Assembly: GCF_040581485.1 (NCBI RefSeq)
Contig: NC_090131.1
Span: 1,612,001-1,676,000 of the forward strand
Direction: 5' to 3'
DNA from: Linepithema humile
Taxonomy: Eukaryota; Arthropoda; Insecta; Hymenoptera; Formicidae
Length of the DNA: 64,000 nucleotides
Under the pieces are notes generated by a model. The model ran no database searches, was not told where the DNA came from, and saw only the letters and a program-made list of their open reading frames with translations. Numbering within the stretch: position 1 is the first letter of the stretch; each line of letters starts with the position of its first letter. Made by a program: the position numbers and the translations under genes. This document shows, in pieces, positions 13,563 to 26,200 of this stretch.

Positions 13563-16500
13563 TGTGTAGTTGCGGGAAGATTTAATCATCGAGCAACGCG
13601 GGATAGTTACATAATTGCTGGCATCCCGCGGTCAGACTCACGCGCGTCGATTTGTCGACGATTTATGTTTTTGCCGAGGCGAACTCTCTACAGGCCGCCC
13701 GTCTAAGCGCGAGCTACGACTCACTCCGTGTTCGCGGAAGCTACACGCACATGGTAATTGATTTTAGATTTAATTTAATTACACAGACGTCGCGGCGTCG
13801 ACTTTCAGCAGATTCTTCTCTTGTAGCTTAAACGTGCACCGTCGTCGCGCGATCCCCGACATTTGCTCGCAAACATTATTACTCGTGAGGGCGAGTTGTA
13901 AAATTGCGCTCTTTACACGTGCCATTGACGCGCTACACGCGGTTTAATGCCACTACGGCTTCGTCGTTAAGCAGAAGATACTCGAGGCGTAAGTTGTTTT
14001 CCGTTCACTTTTCACGCGCGTAAATCCGTTGTTTTATTGGCATCGCGAGCCGATCGACGCGGTGGATTTTATTTCCATGTTTCGAGGACGTTAATGAAGT
14101 GTTTTTTCCGACTTATTCTATGGGAAAGGAACGTCGATTCAATAAACTTTCAGATAGATGTTGCTATTGATTCTATAACCTAATCTACTCTTTGCGCACT
14201 AAGATTCTAGCGAGTCTTTTATTCTTTTGCATAAGACACAAGGGAAAAATTCGAAAATTGCTAGATTAATTAAGTTAAAATTATTGCTCGTGAGATATTA
14301 TTAAGATATCGAGATGATTGAATAAATATTTCGGAGATCAATCTTGCGGACAAATAAAGGGAGTTCTCTTGCGAAAGAGTACAAAGACTTTAATGGGCAG
14401 TATACTTTCTCGGCGATAAAAAGTGACTTTAGCACCGTCGGTTCTCGCAAAAGTCGACGCGCAGAAAATCGATACACGGCGATTGCCCGTCGGTGTTCCA
14501 AGGCGCGGTGGAACAACGTGCTATATTCCGACATCATAATGCGAGTGATAAAACGGGAGGATCGAGCACGGTAGTATACGTCGTCGTCATCGTCGTTCGC
14601 CGTGGCTCTCGTCGGCGCGATTATCGTTCCAACAACGTGGCATTACGTGTCGATCGAGAAGTGTGTTTTGCCTGTCATTTGCGGATATTAATACGCCTGT
14701 TCAACGCTCGACCCGAATAAATTGCTGTCGGTGAAATTGCAATTTGCCGGCATTTGCGTACGAGCGCCACGTACACACTTGCCGATCGAGAGCGTAGAGG
14801 CTTCAAGCAATCCAACTTTTTGCAGGATACGCGTAATGTAAACCGGAATATTCGCACAGTCGGTAGTCTAATTGCAGTTTCGTAATTGTTTCCCGATAAT
14901 GATAGTAATGCGGTAAACATAGCTATTATTAATAAAATGATCATAGACCGCATCCTACTGTTGTCTCGTCTACGCCGATGATGGCGTTTGATAAATAATT
15001 ATATATTGTGTATCACGTTGTGATTATTCGATCGCAAGAAACCTGTATGCTCTCTCAAATGAAGTCTTCAACGAGAATGTGTCGTAATGCTATCAAGAAT
15101 CTCGCATAGATATGGCACATGACGCAACTTGAACAAGTGCAAATAGCATTTATTAGTTTTATGTAATGCTGCATAATTATTCTAACAACGATTGCATTAG
15201 AATAAATGGCATTATTGTCGCAAGAGTCATTATATAATAGTGAATCGACGATCGCGCTTTTCGAAGTGTATAATTATAATGCTAATTATGTACGTGGATG
15301 TCTATATTTTTAATATCTCGCTATTAATTAAAATTTTACTTTAGTAAGCGCCTTTATTATTTTCCTCGTTCCTGTCGTGTCGTTGTCGCACCCCTTAATC
15401 GGCAGACGCTGAATAAAAACCTTGTAACTTGAAAGCGAATTGTTTCAACTCCACGATCGAGACACACGATGTCTGATAATTTCTTCTTAAATAATGCACC
15501 GATCGTTCGATTCTCCTCCCCCTTTTCCCATAATAATAACTCCCTAGCCATGATAATAATTAATTATTGCTGAGACCTTTCACGCCGTTTATTTTCTAAG
15601 ATAATTCGCGGCAACATAAAGATACGTTCGTACTGTGATATTTAGCCGGCGAAATAAGCACTTGTATGAAACCTTGTAAAAATGCAGTACCGTGTTTCTT
15701 ATTTTGCCGGCGCTAATCATGTCGTTAAATGTGAGCGCCAAGTTATCGATTATTTCGTGACATTTTACGATCTGTAATACAACGGCGAGTCTTTATCTAA
15801 TTTGTAAATTCGCGAGTACAATTTCTTTTTACAAATGCCAGCGCGATATATTGCCGGCGCGTAAAAAATGCAAGAAGATATCTGTTTCCACGCTCGTGCA
15901 TTTATGATTTACAATTCGTATTATTCTTGCGATTGTCTTTTTCCCTTTCGGGGCGGAATAGCGGCGCGCGGTCCCTCGTTCGATAATGTCGTGAAAAAGT
16001 GAGCACTCCGCCCACTCGAGCATCTTTTATTGAATTCGCGGAACCGCCGCCCGTCTTCCTCGTTCAAGCTTTATAAATGAGCCTCCGAGCCGCGAAGTTC
16101 GTAAAACGTGGCCATTATGAAGGTTCCGGCGGTGCCTTCTGGGAATTTCGCGGGAACGGGCAAATTTTATTAATGTTAATTTCAGCTAAGTGCTATACGC
16201 TTATCTGGGGCGTATTACGCTGAATTATACGGACTTGCGTCCTTTTTAATCGAGTTACGACGGGTCTGTGATGGATGCAATTATAATTTATTTCCCGGTT
16301 TTTTTTCTTTTTTCTTTTTTTTTTTTATAACGCGTAACTTTTATAACGGCCTGCCTGGCACTTACGATAGATTGCTGTAATATCGCGGAAAGGTCGGAGA
16401 CCTCGTATTTCTAACCGGGTGGAGTCACGCCAGTAATTTTTCCTGATGCACTAAAAACGCTGCTTCCCAGGAGTTATTTAGTTGGAAATATTCATCATGC

Positions 16501-16800
16501 AGGATGAAACATTCAAGTGAGCTACATATCTCTGGAATAATCCGCAGATAAGTCGCCAAACTTCTTCTTCAATTTATTTAAAGTCAATTTTCTTTCCTTC
16601 TTTTTTTTTAACTATGGAAACTTGGCCTTGTATTTTATGATTTTCCGTGCTGCTAAGAATTCTAATAATTAAGGACGTAAGATTCAGAATTTATTTTTCC
16701 GCTTCGCGGGTTTCAAGCGTCGAATTACGTTTTAAATACATATCACTTGGAGCAAGATGAACAACCCGGTGGAAACGAAAATAATTCAGACCATTGTCTC

Positions 16801-16803
<3 letters not shown>

Positions 16804-16850
<47 letters not shown>
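16804..16850 (+). repeat. Long (TC)n microsatellite
   Basis: About 22 uninterrupted TC units, the longest pure dinucleotide tract left of the gene. Apparent Ser/Leu and Arg/Glu open frames across it on both strands are artefacts of the repeat. Confidence 0.95.
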
Positions 16851-16853
<3 letters not shown>

Positions 16854-17249
16854 TTTTTTCCCGCGAAGAGGAAAACCGTTGCAAAAAAGCGGCGCATTGC
16901 ATCGTTCGCAAAACCGTCGGTTAAATCCCCAACTCGCGAAATATCCGCGGTCGGCGCGATAGAGAAGAAGGAGTGGAAGGGGGTAAAAAGGGAGGAAGGA
17001 GAAGAAGGACGCGATAAATTCCAGATACGAAAATTAATGCCGGGGTAGAACGATATTCCGGCGCGCAGGACGACGGGCGATGCAGTTCGCCGCGAATACG
17101 CACTGCATACTGAGCGGAACATTACCCGACATTATAAATGAGAATCATAAAACATTATGGCACATCCACTACGTCCGTTTTTCTCCTTCTTCTGTTTCTC
17201 GGTTCCCCCCTTCAGCCTCCGCGCACCGTCGCTTCGCTTACCCTCCGTT

Positions 17250-17270
17250 CTCTCTCTCTCTCTCTCTCTC
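17250..17270 (+). repeat. (TC)10 microsatellite
   Basis: About ten perfect TC units in a C/T-rich stretch, 400 bases from the longer TC tract at 16804. Confidence 0.9.
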
Positions 17271-20200
17271 GTCACCGCTCCGAGATAAAATTACAACGAC
17301 CGACGCCCGCGCGTCGACCGTCGACTTCTGAATTATCGCTCCTCGTTTGCGCTTTTCACGACGACGACAACGACGACGTATCTTCGACCTTTTGTTCCGC
17401 TCGACTCGATGGAAATGAGCGCGCGCGCAGCATCATCTCACTTCCACGGGAAACGAGGTCGAGCGGATGTTAATTATCGGATAGCGCTATCTATTCAGTG
17501 ATTTATGAGAATTACTTCCATCATTCGAACTCCGCTTTATCTCGCAGCCTGTTTGCGTCTCTCCGCTAAATTTAGTTTTAAACAATTCTATATCTATTTA
17601 TTGCATTTGCCACGTTAAATCGTCAATTATTTCACGCTCGCAGCGCTTTTATTGCGTTCCAACGTAAAGCGGGTTAAAAGGGCGGTAATTAAGCGCGGGC
17701 GCTCTTATCGCGGGCAGTAATAATTGTTAATTGATTAATCTATTAAGAGATCTCGAGGAAATATTCCACGCCGCTATTACAAGCGGCGGCGATCGGAGGA
17801 AGAGCTTTATACAAAAGCGAAACGAGTAATTATCCGCGATTATTCGGCAATTGAGCAATCGATTAATCGTAACTTACTAATTTAATTACGCGCGGAAATT
17901 ACAATCGACGGCGGACAATGTCCGCCTTTCGTTCGCTTCTGTCCGTGCTCATTGTCTATTCGTTGTGAATAGTTTTATTACATTGTCATTTTTATTTTTA
18001 TCGGTATCGCCGGCGATAAAGTATGGCAGAAGCGTGATCATTTAGGTCACGCGTTTATGAACGAGCGGTAATTAAGTAAGCCTTGCAGAACACGCGTTCT
18101 CGTTAATCCTTGAATATCATTAATGTGACATGGTTTTCTCCATGGAGAGTTAATCCTACGAGCGACTTGTCGCGTGATGAATTAGTATCAGCTAGATCTG
18201 ATAATTGTCATCTGTACGGATATAATTACCGAGCACAGATCGTATAAAGCGCGCTTTTTTCACTTTGCCCTTTCGATAATTCCGTGACGCCGTGACGCTC
18301 GACGTAACATTGCAACAGCGCCCACGTGTCGATGATTGATTTTTGAAATATCACAGCTCATTAAACTCACCGTGATATGCGAGCGCGTTATCCCGTTTGT
18401 CTTAGCAATCTATATAATAAGATATTCGGATTGTGCGTGCGGTGCCGCGGCAGAAACTAACATAATCGGTTTATCAAGCGATTAATTGAACATTCGGGAG
18501 CTAGCGTTGCTACACGCGTCATAATTAACGGGGGAGAACCTCTTGTCAGAAATGAGGGCGAGTGCGCAATTATCGGCGAAGAGCTACTAATTAATGGATT
18601 AGTTAATTGTAGCGCCTGGTGACCTAAATACGTCCTAGGTTCTTCGTATACGCGAATCTATTGTTATTAATGCAAATTCCGCGTTATTATGTAAAACGTA
18701 CAAATGAGTTTTGCGATATAGTTTTACTTTATTTATTTTTTCCAATTTGTCGGAAGTTGATGAAAACTCATTTTTAATTGTGAAACGGTAATGTTTGAGA
18801 AACTCGACAACGTATATTCCCTGCATTGTTATGCTGCAGTAATTTTAGACATTCGGGTAAATTAATTGCGTGTCGCTGCATCTTGTTTCGCAACGGCGCA
18901 TTCCGACGGCGAAAGCACAGTGAAATGCTATTTGTAGACGAGTACACATGGAGGTAGCTTTCATTACGTCCGACAGTTACCTTAGTTCAATAATGGCGAT
19001 ATTAATGCGAGAATTGCGGCGTCGATCGTAAATTAGATATTCGCATTGACGTCGCTCATTGTCGACCCATATTCACGGCTTTGACGCGAGACTTTTAACG
19101 ATGACAGAGTTTAATAACGCGGGTTCATAAAATTTTATGTTCTCATCATGAAAATGCGTGCAAAATGCAAAAGCTGCACAATATTGTAAATTACAATGCG
19201 AGAAGAAGCGGGCGCAGGAGGGAGGGAGTCGTTATCGAATATCAAAGATAGTATCTTAAAATTATTGTTAAATCGATAGCGCTCCCCGTAACACATTTTC
19301 ATCGATTTGCTGCAATTTGTTACAAACCTTCTGCGATAAGCGCTAGTAATTAATGTTCACCAAGCATTGAATATAATTTAATTACACGATGAAGGAATTT
19401 TTTTATGTTTCATCAATCGTCGGAAATTCACAATAACTCGCAACAATCGTGAGAGACTGCGTTAATTGATTTTACCTTGCTTCAACAATATGACTTTACA
19501 TAACGACGCTCGTTGTTCCATTCAATTATATCTAGTTCACTGTTTAGCGAACGTTATTTCTTGCGATTGTCGTAATGATTGAAAGAGACGCGCGCACGGA
19601 GTCTCCCGCGCAATCAGTGAACCGACATTCTCTGGCAGTGTTATTCGCGCACAATTCTACGCGGACGAACGTACGCGCGTTTAATTATCCGCAGTCGACA
19701 GGTACGTACGACGTACGGCACCGACGTGCTCCCGCGTGATTGTCTCGAGAGCCAATTTGTTGAGGCTCGAGCAGTCACTCCCACTGTCACAATTAAAGTC
19801 GTAAAATCGCGAACTAATAGCCTTGTTACGTTAATTCTGTGTAATGTCGCGCGGTAACGATAAACGCATACACGGTATATACGTGCGAGCGCGCGCGCGT
19901 TTGCGGGTGGGAGGGAATGGCTTGGCATAAATTTAATTTAACGACGTCGAGGTCGCGTCGCGACGGGCCGAGAGAGGAATACACGGTCCCGCGTGCAGAG
20001 TTGATTGGGCCCCGAGATCCGGAGTCAGCGTACGTGGCGGCGCGATGATTTATCTCCCTCGAAATAAAACTCTGCGGATCGTCGCTCGCGTTTGCGCGAA
20101 TGCGTTGCGGAAATTTCGATAAAAATATCCGCAATCAAGAAACGCATCGCCCGAAACGAATTTTATGCTCGTGAATTGGCGTTAGTTACTGGAAATATCG

Positions 20201-20991
20201 ATTTACGATATTAAAACGCTGATACATCGCATGAAACGTTCTCTGGTTTATTTCAGAAGTTAATATATATATATTATTTACGAATACTTCTTAATTACTA
20301 GCTTGATAAATAAGTTTAATAAATATTATATCTTTTAACTAGATTACGATGATTCATATTTCTGGCTAGTTTCTCCGCCCCACATTGCCATTAAATTTTA
20401 TTGAAGCAGTTCTTATAATTAGAGTCATTACTAGAGATAAGAAATAAGAGCAAAATAACGTTTTCACATAAGAGAGAAATATTATGCATAATTCTTTGTA
20501 TTTTATTTTCTTTTTAGCATATTAAAATTTTCATTACGATCGTATCTGATTCCGAATGCTTTTAAAAAATGTATAATATTACTTTAATGTTTTTCTCTCC
20601 GATGTATCCGTGATTGTATGCGGTACAGTAACCTATTATATAAAACAGTTTTCTGCAGAAAGCCGGTAACCGTGTACTAGCTGGTTCGTTTGGCGTGGTA
20701 ATTACAGCCGCCGCGTGTAGTGCAGTTTATTTTCCCTTTCGGGATCGTCTAATCAAGAGGGAGAGAACTCTCCGCGTTCATCCGGGCACGGGCGCACAGG
20801 ATAGAGGACGGGTAAAAGCTATCGTATTAAAGTCGTTTCTGTCGCAGTACGGCGTCTCATTTTGCGTCCGAGAAAAAGGATTAAATCGCGGTTTCCGCCG
20901 CCGGTCGCCGCTGTGATTACCTCGCGTGCAATGGGCGACGTGTGACGGGAAATAATGTCGTGGAAAGCGGCGGCGGCGGTATAGCGCCTGC

Positions 20992-21060
20992 ATATATATA
21001 TATATATATATGTACACAATATATATACATATATATGTGTGTGTGTGTGTGTATACATAC
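20992..21060 (+). repeat. Compound (AT)n / (GT)n microsatellite
   Basis: AT units (20992-21011), an interrupted AT/AC middle and eight GT units (about 21037-21052). It lies next to a short (GGC)n at 20968-20979. Confidence 0.9.
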
Positions 21061-22466
21061 ACTCTTGGTGGTGAGGATTATTTAGGTAGTGATGCAAACA
21101 CCTTGCGTACACTCGTGAACGTACAGCGTAACCGCAATTGCACGCTCGGAGGCAATGCACTCTGCGAGCGCGAATAAAAGAGAATCGAGCATTCGCACAT
21201 GATACGTTGTCCAAAGTGATTCATATCGTGAAAAATGCGGATGTGTTTAAAAGCTTGACTTTGTCAGAATTCTCTCATGCTTATTCGCGGAATACTTCGT
21301 CGTTTCTACATCTCATTTCTGTCGTATAATTTTTTTTTTTTAGTCTTCGAAAGACTTATTTTCGATGATTTTAATAAATGCCATTACCTAGAATACCTAT
21401 TCAAGTAGAAAATTCCACGGATCCGGCGGTAGCCGCAATCAATACATAAATTATGATCCCTCGTGTTGTTTGTCGCGATGGGATCTCCGATTGACTCCGC
21501 AATATTTCCGAGGTGGGTCACGCCACGAGGCTGCCGCCGTTCTTTCTTCCCAGTATCGCAGTGGGCGCGATTAACCGGTAAGGTGATCACCGCTGATGAG
21601 CCTCGCCAGAAGGGGAATGAATAATAGACCAGTTGGAGAAAACACGTTCTGATTGAGTTAACCGCCGGTATACGTCATTACACCGGCGCGGCGGCGACTC
21701 GTCGGCTCTCGACGCCAAGGCCGAACGCCGCGTCGAGTACGCGTAATCTCGGCGCCGTATTCAGGTCGTTCTTAATTAACCTGCCAGATACTCTGCTCAG
21801 GTAGAGTGCGACAAATCCACGGCTCGTGTTTCCCGCGCGCGCGCGATCCGTGAAACTTGATGATCTTGTCGGTCCGCAGTCGATCGACTTGCTAGATAAA
21901 TTTTTACCGCGAAATATAAATGCGCAATTTTCGCAACAAGATAATTCTCTATGTAGCGCCGTGTAGTTTATTTATTTATTTTTATTATCAACGATTAACT
22001 CACCGATCGTCGTATCTCGCGAGCCGATCGAAAGAATTGTTGCGGCGTCGAAATTGTACGACGATTAATATTTCGCGCGGCGCGCTTTACACGTACTTCT
22101 TATACATCACGCGGCATTATTTTATTTACGATACGCTATAATGGTACCATGTTTGCGGCCGTAAATTGCCGACGGAACGTCGCCCGAGCTGACGCGTAAC
22201 ACGGCGAAGACCATTACGGGCATCGGCCTGCGGCCTTCCAACTTGAACGCGTTTTAACTCCGCTCACAGCATCGCACATCGATCATGAGATTCATGAGCA
22301 TCGTCAGCTGGGGCCACCGACTCTCTCAACTTCTCTCTTTTACTCGCCTCTCGCTTCGCCGAGCCTTCCACTCTTGCTCGTTTCGCGCGTCGATATTCGC
22401 CAATTATGGCGATCCATTCGAAATCAGGCGGAGACAAAGAAAATTATCGTTATTTTATGCGGAGCA

Positions 22467-22807
22467 CATTGTAAAAAAAAAATTTGTGTGAAATTGCAAC
22501 TCTTATAGTGGATAATTTTGAGTTCAATTGTTTTAAGCATAAATTTCCACACGTATGTAAATTTACAGTTTGCAGGTAAAATTAATTTCTAACGTTGTAA
22601 TGCAGCAGATTGCATAGCGCATTGCAAATTTATACCTGTTTTATTTATATATTTACCTCTGCAATCTGCTTCATTATAGCGCTAGAAATTAATTTCACCT
22701 TCGAGCTGCAAATTTACATTGTGCGTGTGGAAATTTACATCTGTGATAGCTGGTCCAAAAATTACGCACTATGATAATTGTAATTCCACACTAATTTTTG
22801 TACAATG
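22467..22807. mobile_element. Foldback / MITE-like element with about 150-bp imperfect inverted arms
   Basis: The left arm begins CATTGTAAAAAAAAAATTTG and the right arm ends TTTTTGTACAATG, its near complement. Reading inwards, matching blocks include tatagtg.ataatttt, aaatttccacacg, gtaaatttacag/gtaaatttgcag, aaattaatttcta.cg and aatg.agcagattgca, with a loop of roughly 40 bases around 22620-22660. There is no open frame, so it is non-autonomous if it is a transposon. Target-site duplications are not clear. It ends about 260 bases before the first visible exon. Confidence 0.75.
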
Positions 22808-23067
22808 CAGAGAGAAAGCGATACCAATGCAAACATCATCGAAATCTTAATGATTTCAAGTAATTTTATAAAAATTACTGTTACAATCTTAATATTAATG
22901 TTATTTGTCGAGAATTTCAATCCTTTTAAAATTTGAAACAGTAATCGAGGTGATTTGGAACTTTTGTCATACGTTTAAATTGATTCGAAGTTAGCTCGTT
23001 AGGCTGTCACACACTGGCTGCGATACGATCAGGCGAATAACGAGCGGCGCGCGCGTTCTTGTTTCAG
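22808..23067 (+). other. Intron tail before the first visible MBD5-like exon
   Basis: AT-rich intronic sequence becoming GC-rich in the last 60 bases, with the acceptor gttcttgtttcag at its end. Confidence 0.75.
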
Positions 23068-23284
23068 GTTGCGACACGACCTTGGAGCCCGGATCAGGGC
23101 AAGACGCAGGAGATGACCAAGCTCTGCAACCATAAGAGGAAACTTCTGCTGCCGGCCGCGATCGCCAGTCCTGTTGCGTCCTGTACACCGGCGGTCTCAT
23201 CGTCGACTTTATCTTCTGGCTCGACAACGGCCTCAATTCACGCGAACGCCGACTCGCCTACGTCGTCCGATAAAGCCAGAAAAG
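23068..23284 (+). CDS. MBD5: MBD5-like gene, first visible coding exon (post-MBD segment)
   Basis: The exon follows a pyrimidine-containing acceptor ending in tttcag and starts in phase 0 with VATRPWSPDQGKTQEMTKLC. In vertebrate MBD5 the segment immediately after the MBD reads DVTKLCIHKRK, so EMTKLCNHKRK here (about residues 18-28 of the visible protein) places this exon just downstream of the MBD. The rest is Ser/Thr/Ala-rich and probably disordered. The donor is AAAG|GTAAAA, leaving one base that completes a GAT codon with exon 29266. The reading frame stays open to a stop at 23370 if not spliced, but that tail shows no family resemblance. An MBD exon ending in phase 0 must lie upstream. 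Confidence 0.85.
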
Positions 23285-26200
23285 GTAAAAGTATAAGTGC
23301 TACCGAAACGATCGGATCATCGATTATTCAGGTAGTCGATCGAACGAAAGAGATCGCGGTTGAAACTTGAAAATCGGGTATAATAATATCATAAATCGAA
23401 AATGTTACTGTTTTGAGGATACGAATTGAAAGTTTTAAAGATTTAATAAAACTAAGAGTTTTAATATAAAGATGTATACAAAAACTAATAATGTAATAGT
23501 TATCGTTCGGGAAGATGATAATACTTTCTTGAAGCATAATGATTATATATTTTATTGAATAAGTATTTTCGCGCCAAACTTCTCAATTTTCTTTCGCGTC
23601 GAATAATTTTTCCCCGCGATCGATCAAAATCAAGATCCTTCTATCCATAATATCCGTTTTTACAATCTCGACGAGTTCGACAGTCAAACTCCGCCGCCGC
23701 ACAAGTTGGCGCACACGCGCTCGCGGAACTTTCTCCATCGATCCGACGTATTAACAAAGTTTTCTGTCAAGTCGGACGTCGAACCGACGCCATAATCGCC
23801 GAGACGTTTATTCACCGTCGCGCGGGAACACGTGCCAACTTTTATTGGAGGAAGACCAAAAGTTTTTCCACACCGTCAAGTGAGCCGTGATCATTAGGGA
23901 AAAAAGTCGACGGTGAAAGAGGAACGGTGAAATTGCGGCATTAGCGAAGTCGCTTCGCCGATCCCATCCTCCTTCTCGCCCCGCCGCGAAATCGTCCTTT
24001 CTTCGCCCGCCGCAGTTGGGCATTAAAGCGCGGGAGAAACGCGGCGAGGGGTGAAACGGGGCTGAGGACGGGGGTGGAATGATGTATCACCGTAGCCGCC
24101 AAACTCTCCACCGAATTTCATTACCAAATCCCATAACCGACGTATCCTGCACTGCGTCGGTTTGCTCCTTCCCCTCACCTCCCTCCCCATTTCTCTTCTC
24201 TTTTTTCCTTACTTCCGCGCCGTTAATTAAGCGGCTGTTGCAGGACGCGCGTTCCCGACGTACTTCTACCTGTAGTCCAAATTGCGTCGGCTAGAAATTA
24301 TAATCCGCTTGTAGATTGAAAGCCGGGCGCGACCGCGTTGTCGACCAACGGTTATTAAACTTTCACCCTGAGCACCGTAGCTGCGCGTTTTAATATTATT
24401 CGGAGCTGGGGACGCTTCATCGAACGTGCCGGCTTACCCGAACGTCATGAAAATGATATATCCATAATTTTAATGTGCCGCGGAAAATATTACATTTGCA
24501 TATTGTGAAATTAAACGTTAAACATCAAAATTAAACATTAAAATTATTGGGGTCCCCGGTTTGCAGCTGCGACGAGCAGCACGGCATTCGCGCGGTATAA
24601 TATTTTCTTCGCGGGAGAGCTCCCTCGCGGGGAGTTCGCTCCGCAGCGATGAACACTTTCAACAACAAAAATGGATCGATTCGCTGCATCCGTTCGCCCT
24701 CGTAAATAGATTAGCGCGATGCGTCCCGCTGCATAGGCGCACTCGTGCGCAGCATCGCGGGACGAGGCAGTTTCGCGCTTGCGTCTGAAAATCCGGGGGC
24801 TGAAGTTTAACTTGAGTTTACGGTCGGAGCGGAGGATATACATACATGTCGGTGGCAGTGTTTTTATGGGACTTTATAGGGTCGTTTTAACATCGACGCA
24901 CGCTCGCGCCGCTTCGATTCCAATCCTCCGGTGATATAAAACGACACGCTGGATGGGGTTGGCTTTTTCCCTGACTTTCTTCTCTCTCGTCGTCGGGGGA
25001 GGGTTGACGCGCGCGCTCGCGCTCTACGCACACACACACACACACACACACACCTCTACGACGGGGGAGAAGAACGGCAAAGGGAATAAGTGGAGAGGCT
25101 CGAATGAATCTTTATCGTTGAACGTCGAGCTCCAAGTTTTCATAACGCGCTCACTCCCGTTGGGAGTCGATTTAATTCCCCCTTTCCCTGATTTTCAGTT
25201 TGACTTTGCCGGCTAAAAAGGGAGGGCTCTTTCGCTTACATGCGATGGATTATTATACACCGGGCTGAGAGCAGGAATGATTAAACGCGTCTTTCGCTTT
25301 TTATCGGTCACGAGAGCGAAGTGGAAATCACAATTATCCGAAAAGCATTTTGCCGATGTGAAAATTTAATCCTACATTTATTGCTGTGTTAACTCTTCAA
25401 GTCAGTTCTCCCTCAATCTCATTTTCTATCACTTATATGAATATTAAATAAAGTTTTTAATGAAGCTGTTTGAACAATTATTTGCAGCGATTTAAATTAT
25501 TTTTTTCATCAATTGAAAGGCTTTTTTGTTAGATTTTACAGACGATGTAACTGATATGTTAAATAAAATATTTCTGCTCTATGTTGAGATGTAAAATGTA
25601 TATGAGAATTAATTAGAATAATTAATCCAATCTCGTTATTCAACTGGAAAAGTCAATAAGCACGTTTAATGAGATTCATAATGCAATCTGCTCATTGGAT
25701 CAGTAATAATACGCACATCGAAATCTAGGGCGCGGTTTACACGATCTTTTGTCGCTTCAAACAATTTTCCCCGCAAACAGTTTCCCCCGAAGCTCGATCG
25801 ATCACTTTTGTCCTCGGCGACGACACAGTACGCGGCAGTTACGGCGGCGTCCCAAGCAGCGAGAGAAGCGATTTTACGGGCGACGAACCCCAATTCGCCC
25901 CCTCGTGCGAGTTGTCGACTACGGGATTTCGTTGCAGGTGGCGAACTTTCGAAATTCCTTTGGCGGATTTAGCCGCACGCGAGAGTGTTTGTTTTCCTCG
26001 CCTGTTGAGGATATTGTGGATGTTGTGGATATTGTGTCGTGTAAACAGATTAACTCTATCGTTTGCTAAGTGGGTCTATTAGACCTGTATTTTCTGAAAA
26101 TATATTTGCGTAGGATGTGTCTGAAAAAGATAATCGCCTTAGGAAGCAGGTAGAGGGAAGGCAGAGTTAACACACGATCGGATTCCATATGTTACGTAGA

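Larger units (their letters stand above)
1..22466. other. Non-coding stretch, probably 5' intron or upstream DNA of the MBD5-like gene
   Basis: No coding exon with recognisable family features was found on either strand. The longest open frames (for example 5631-6119 +, 5618-6166 -, 7352-7810 +) are arginine/serine-rich products of GC-rich DNA and overlap each other on opposite strands. GC-rich, CpG-rich islands occur roughly at 690-1250, 5240-6340, 8050-9400, 12600-13100, 16690-17470 and 19600-20110, separated by AT-rich DNA. The missing MBD exon was sought here (WxR, SPSG, TCKCGL-like codons) and not seen. Confidence 0.55.

Noticed and set aside
16747..17122. Ser/Leu-rich and Arg/Glu-rich frames across the TC repeat
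   Set aside because: Direct translation of a (TC)n/(GA)n microsatellite.
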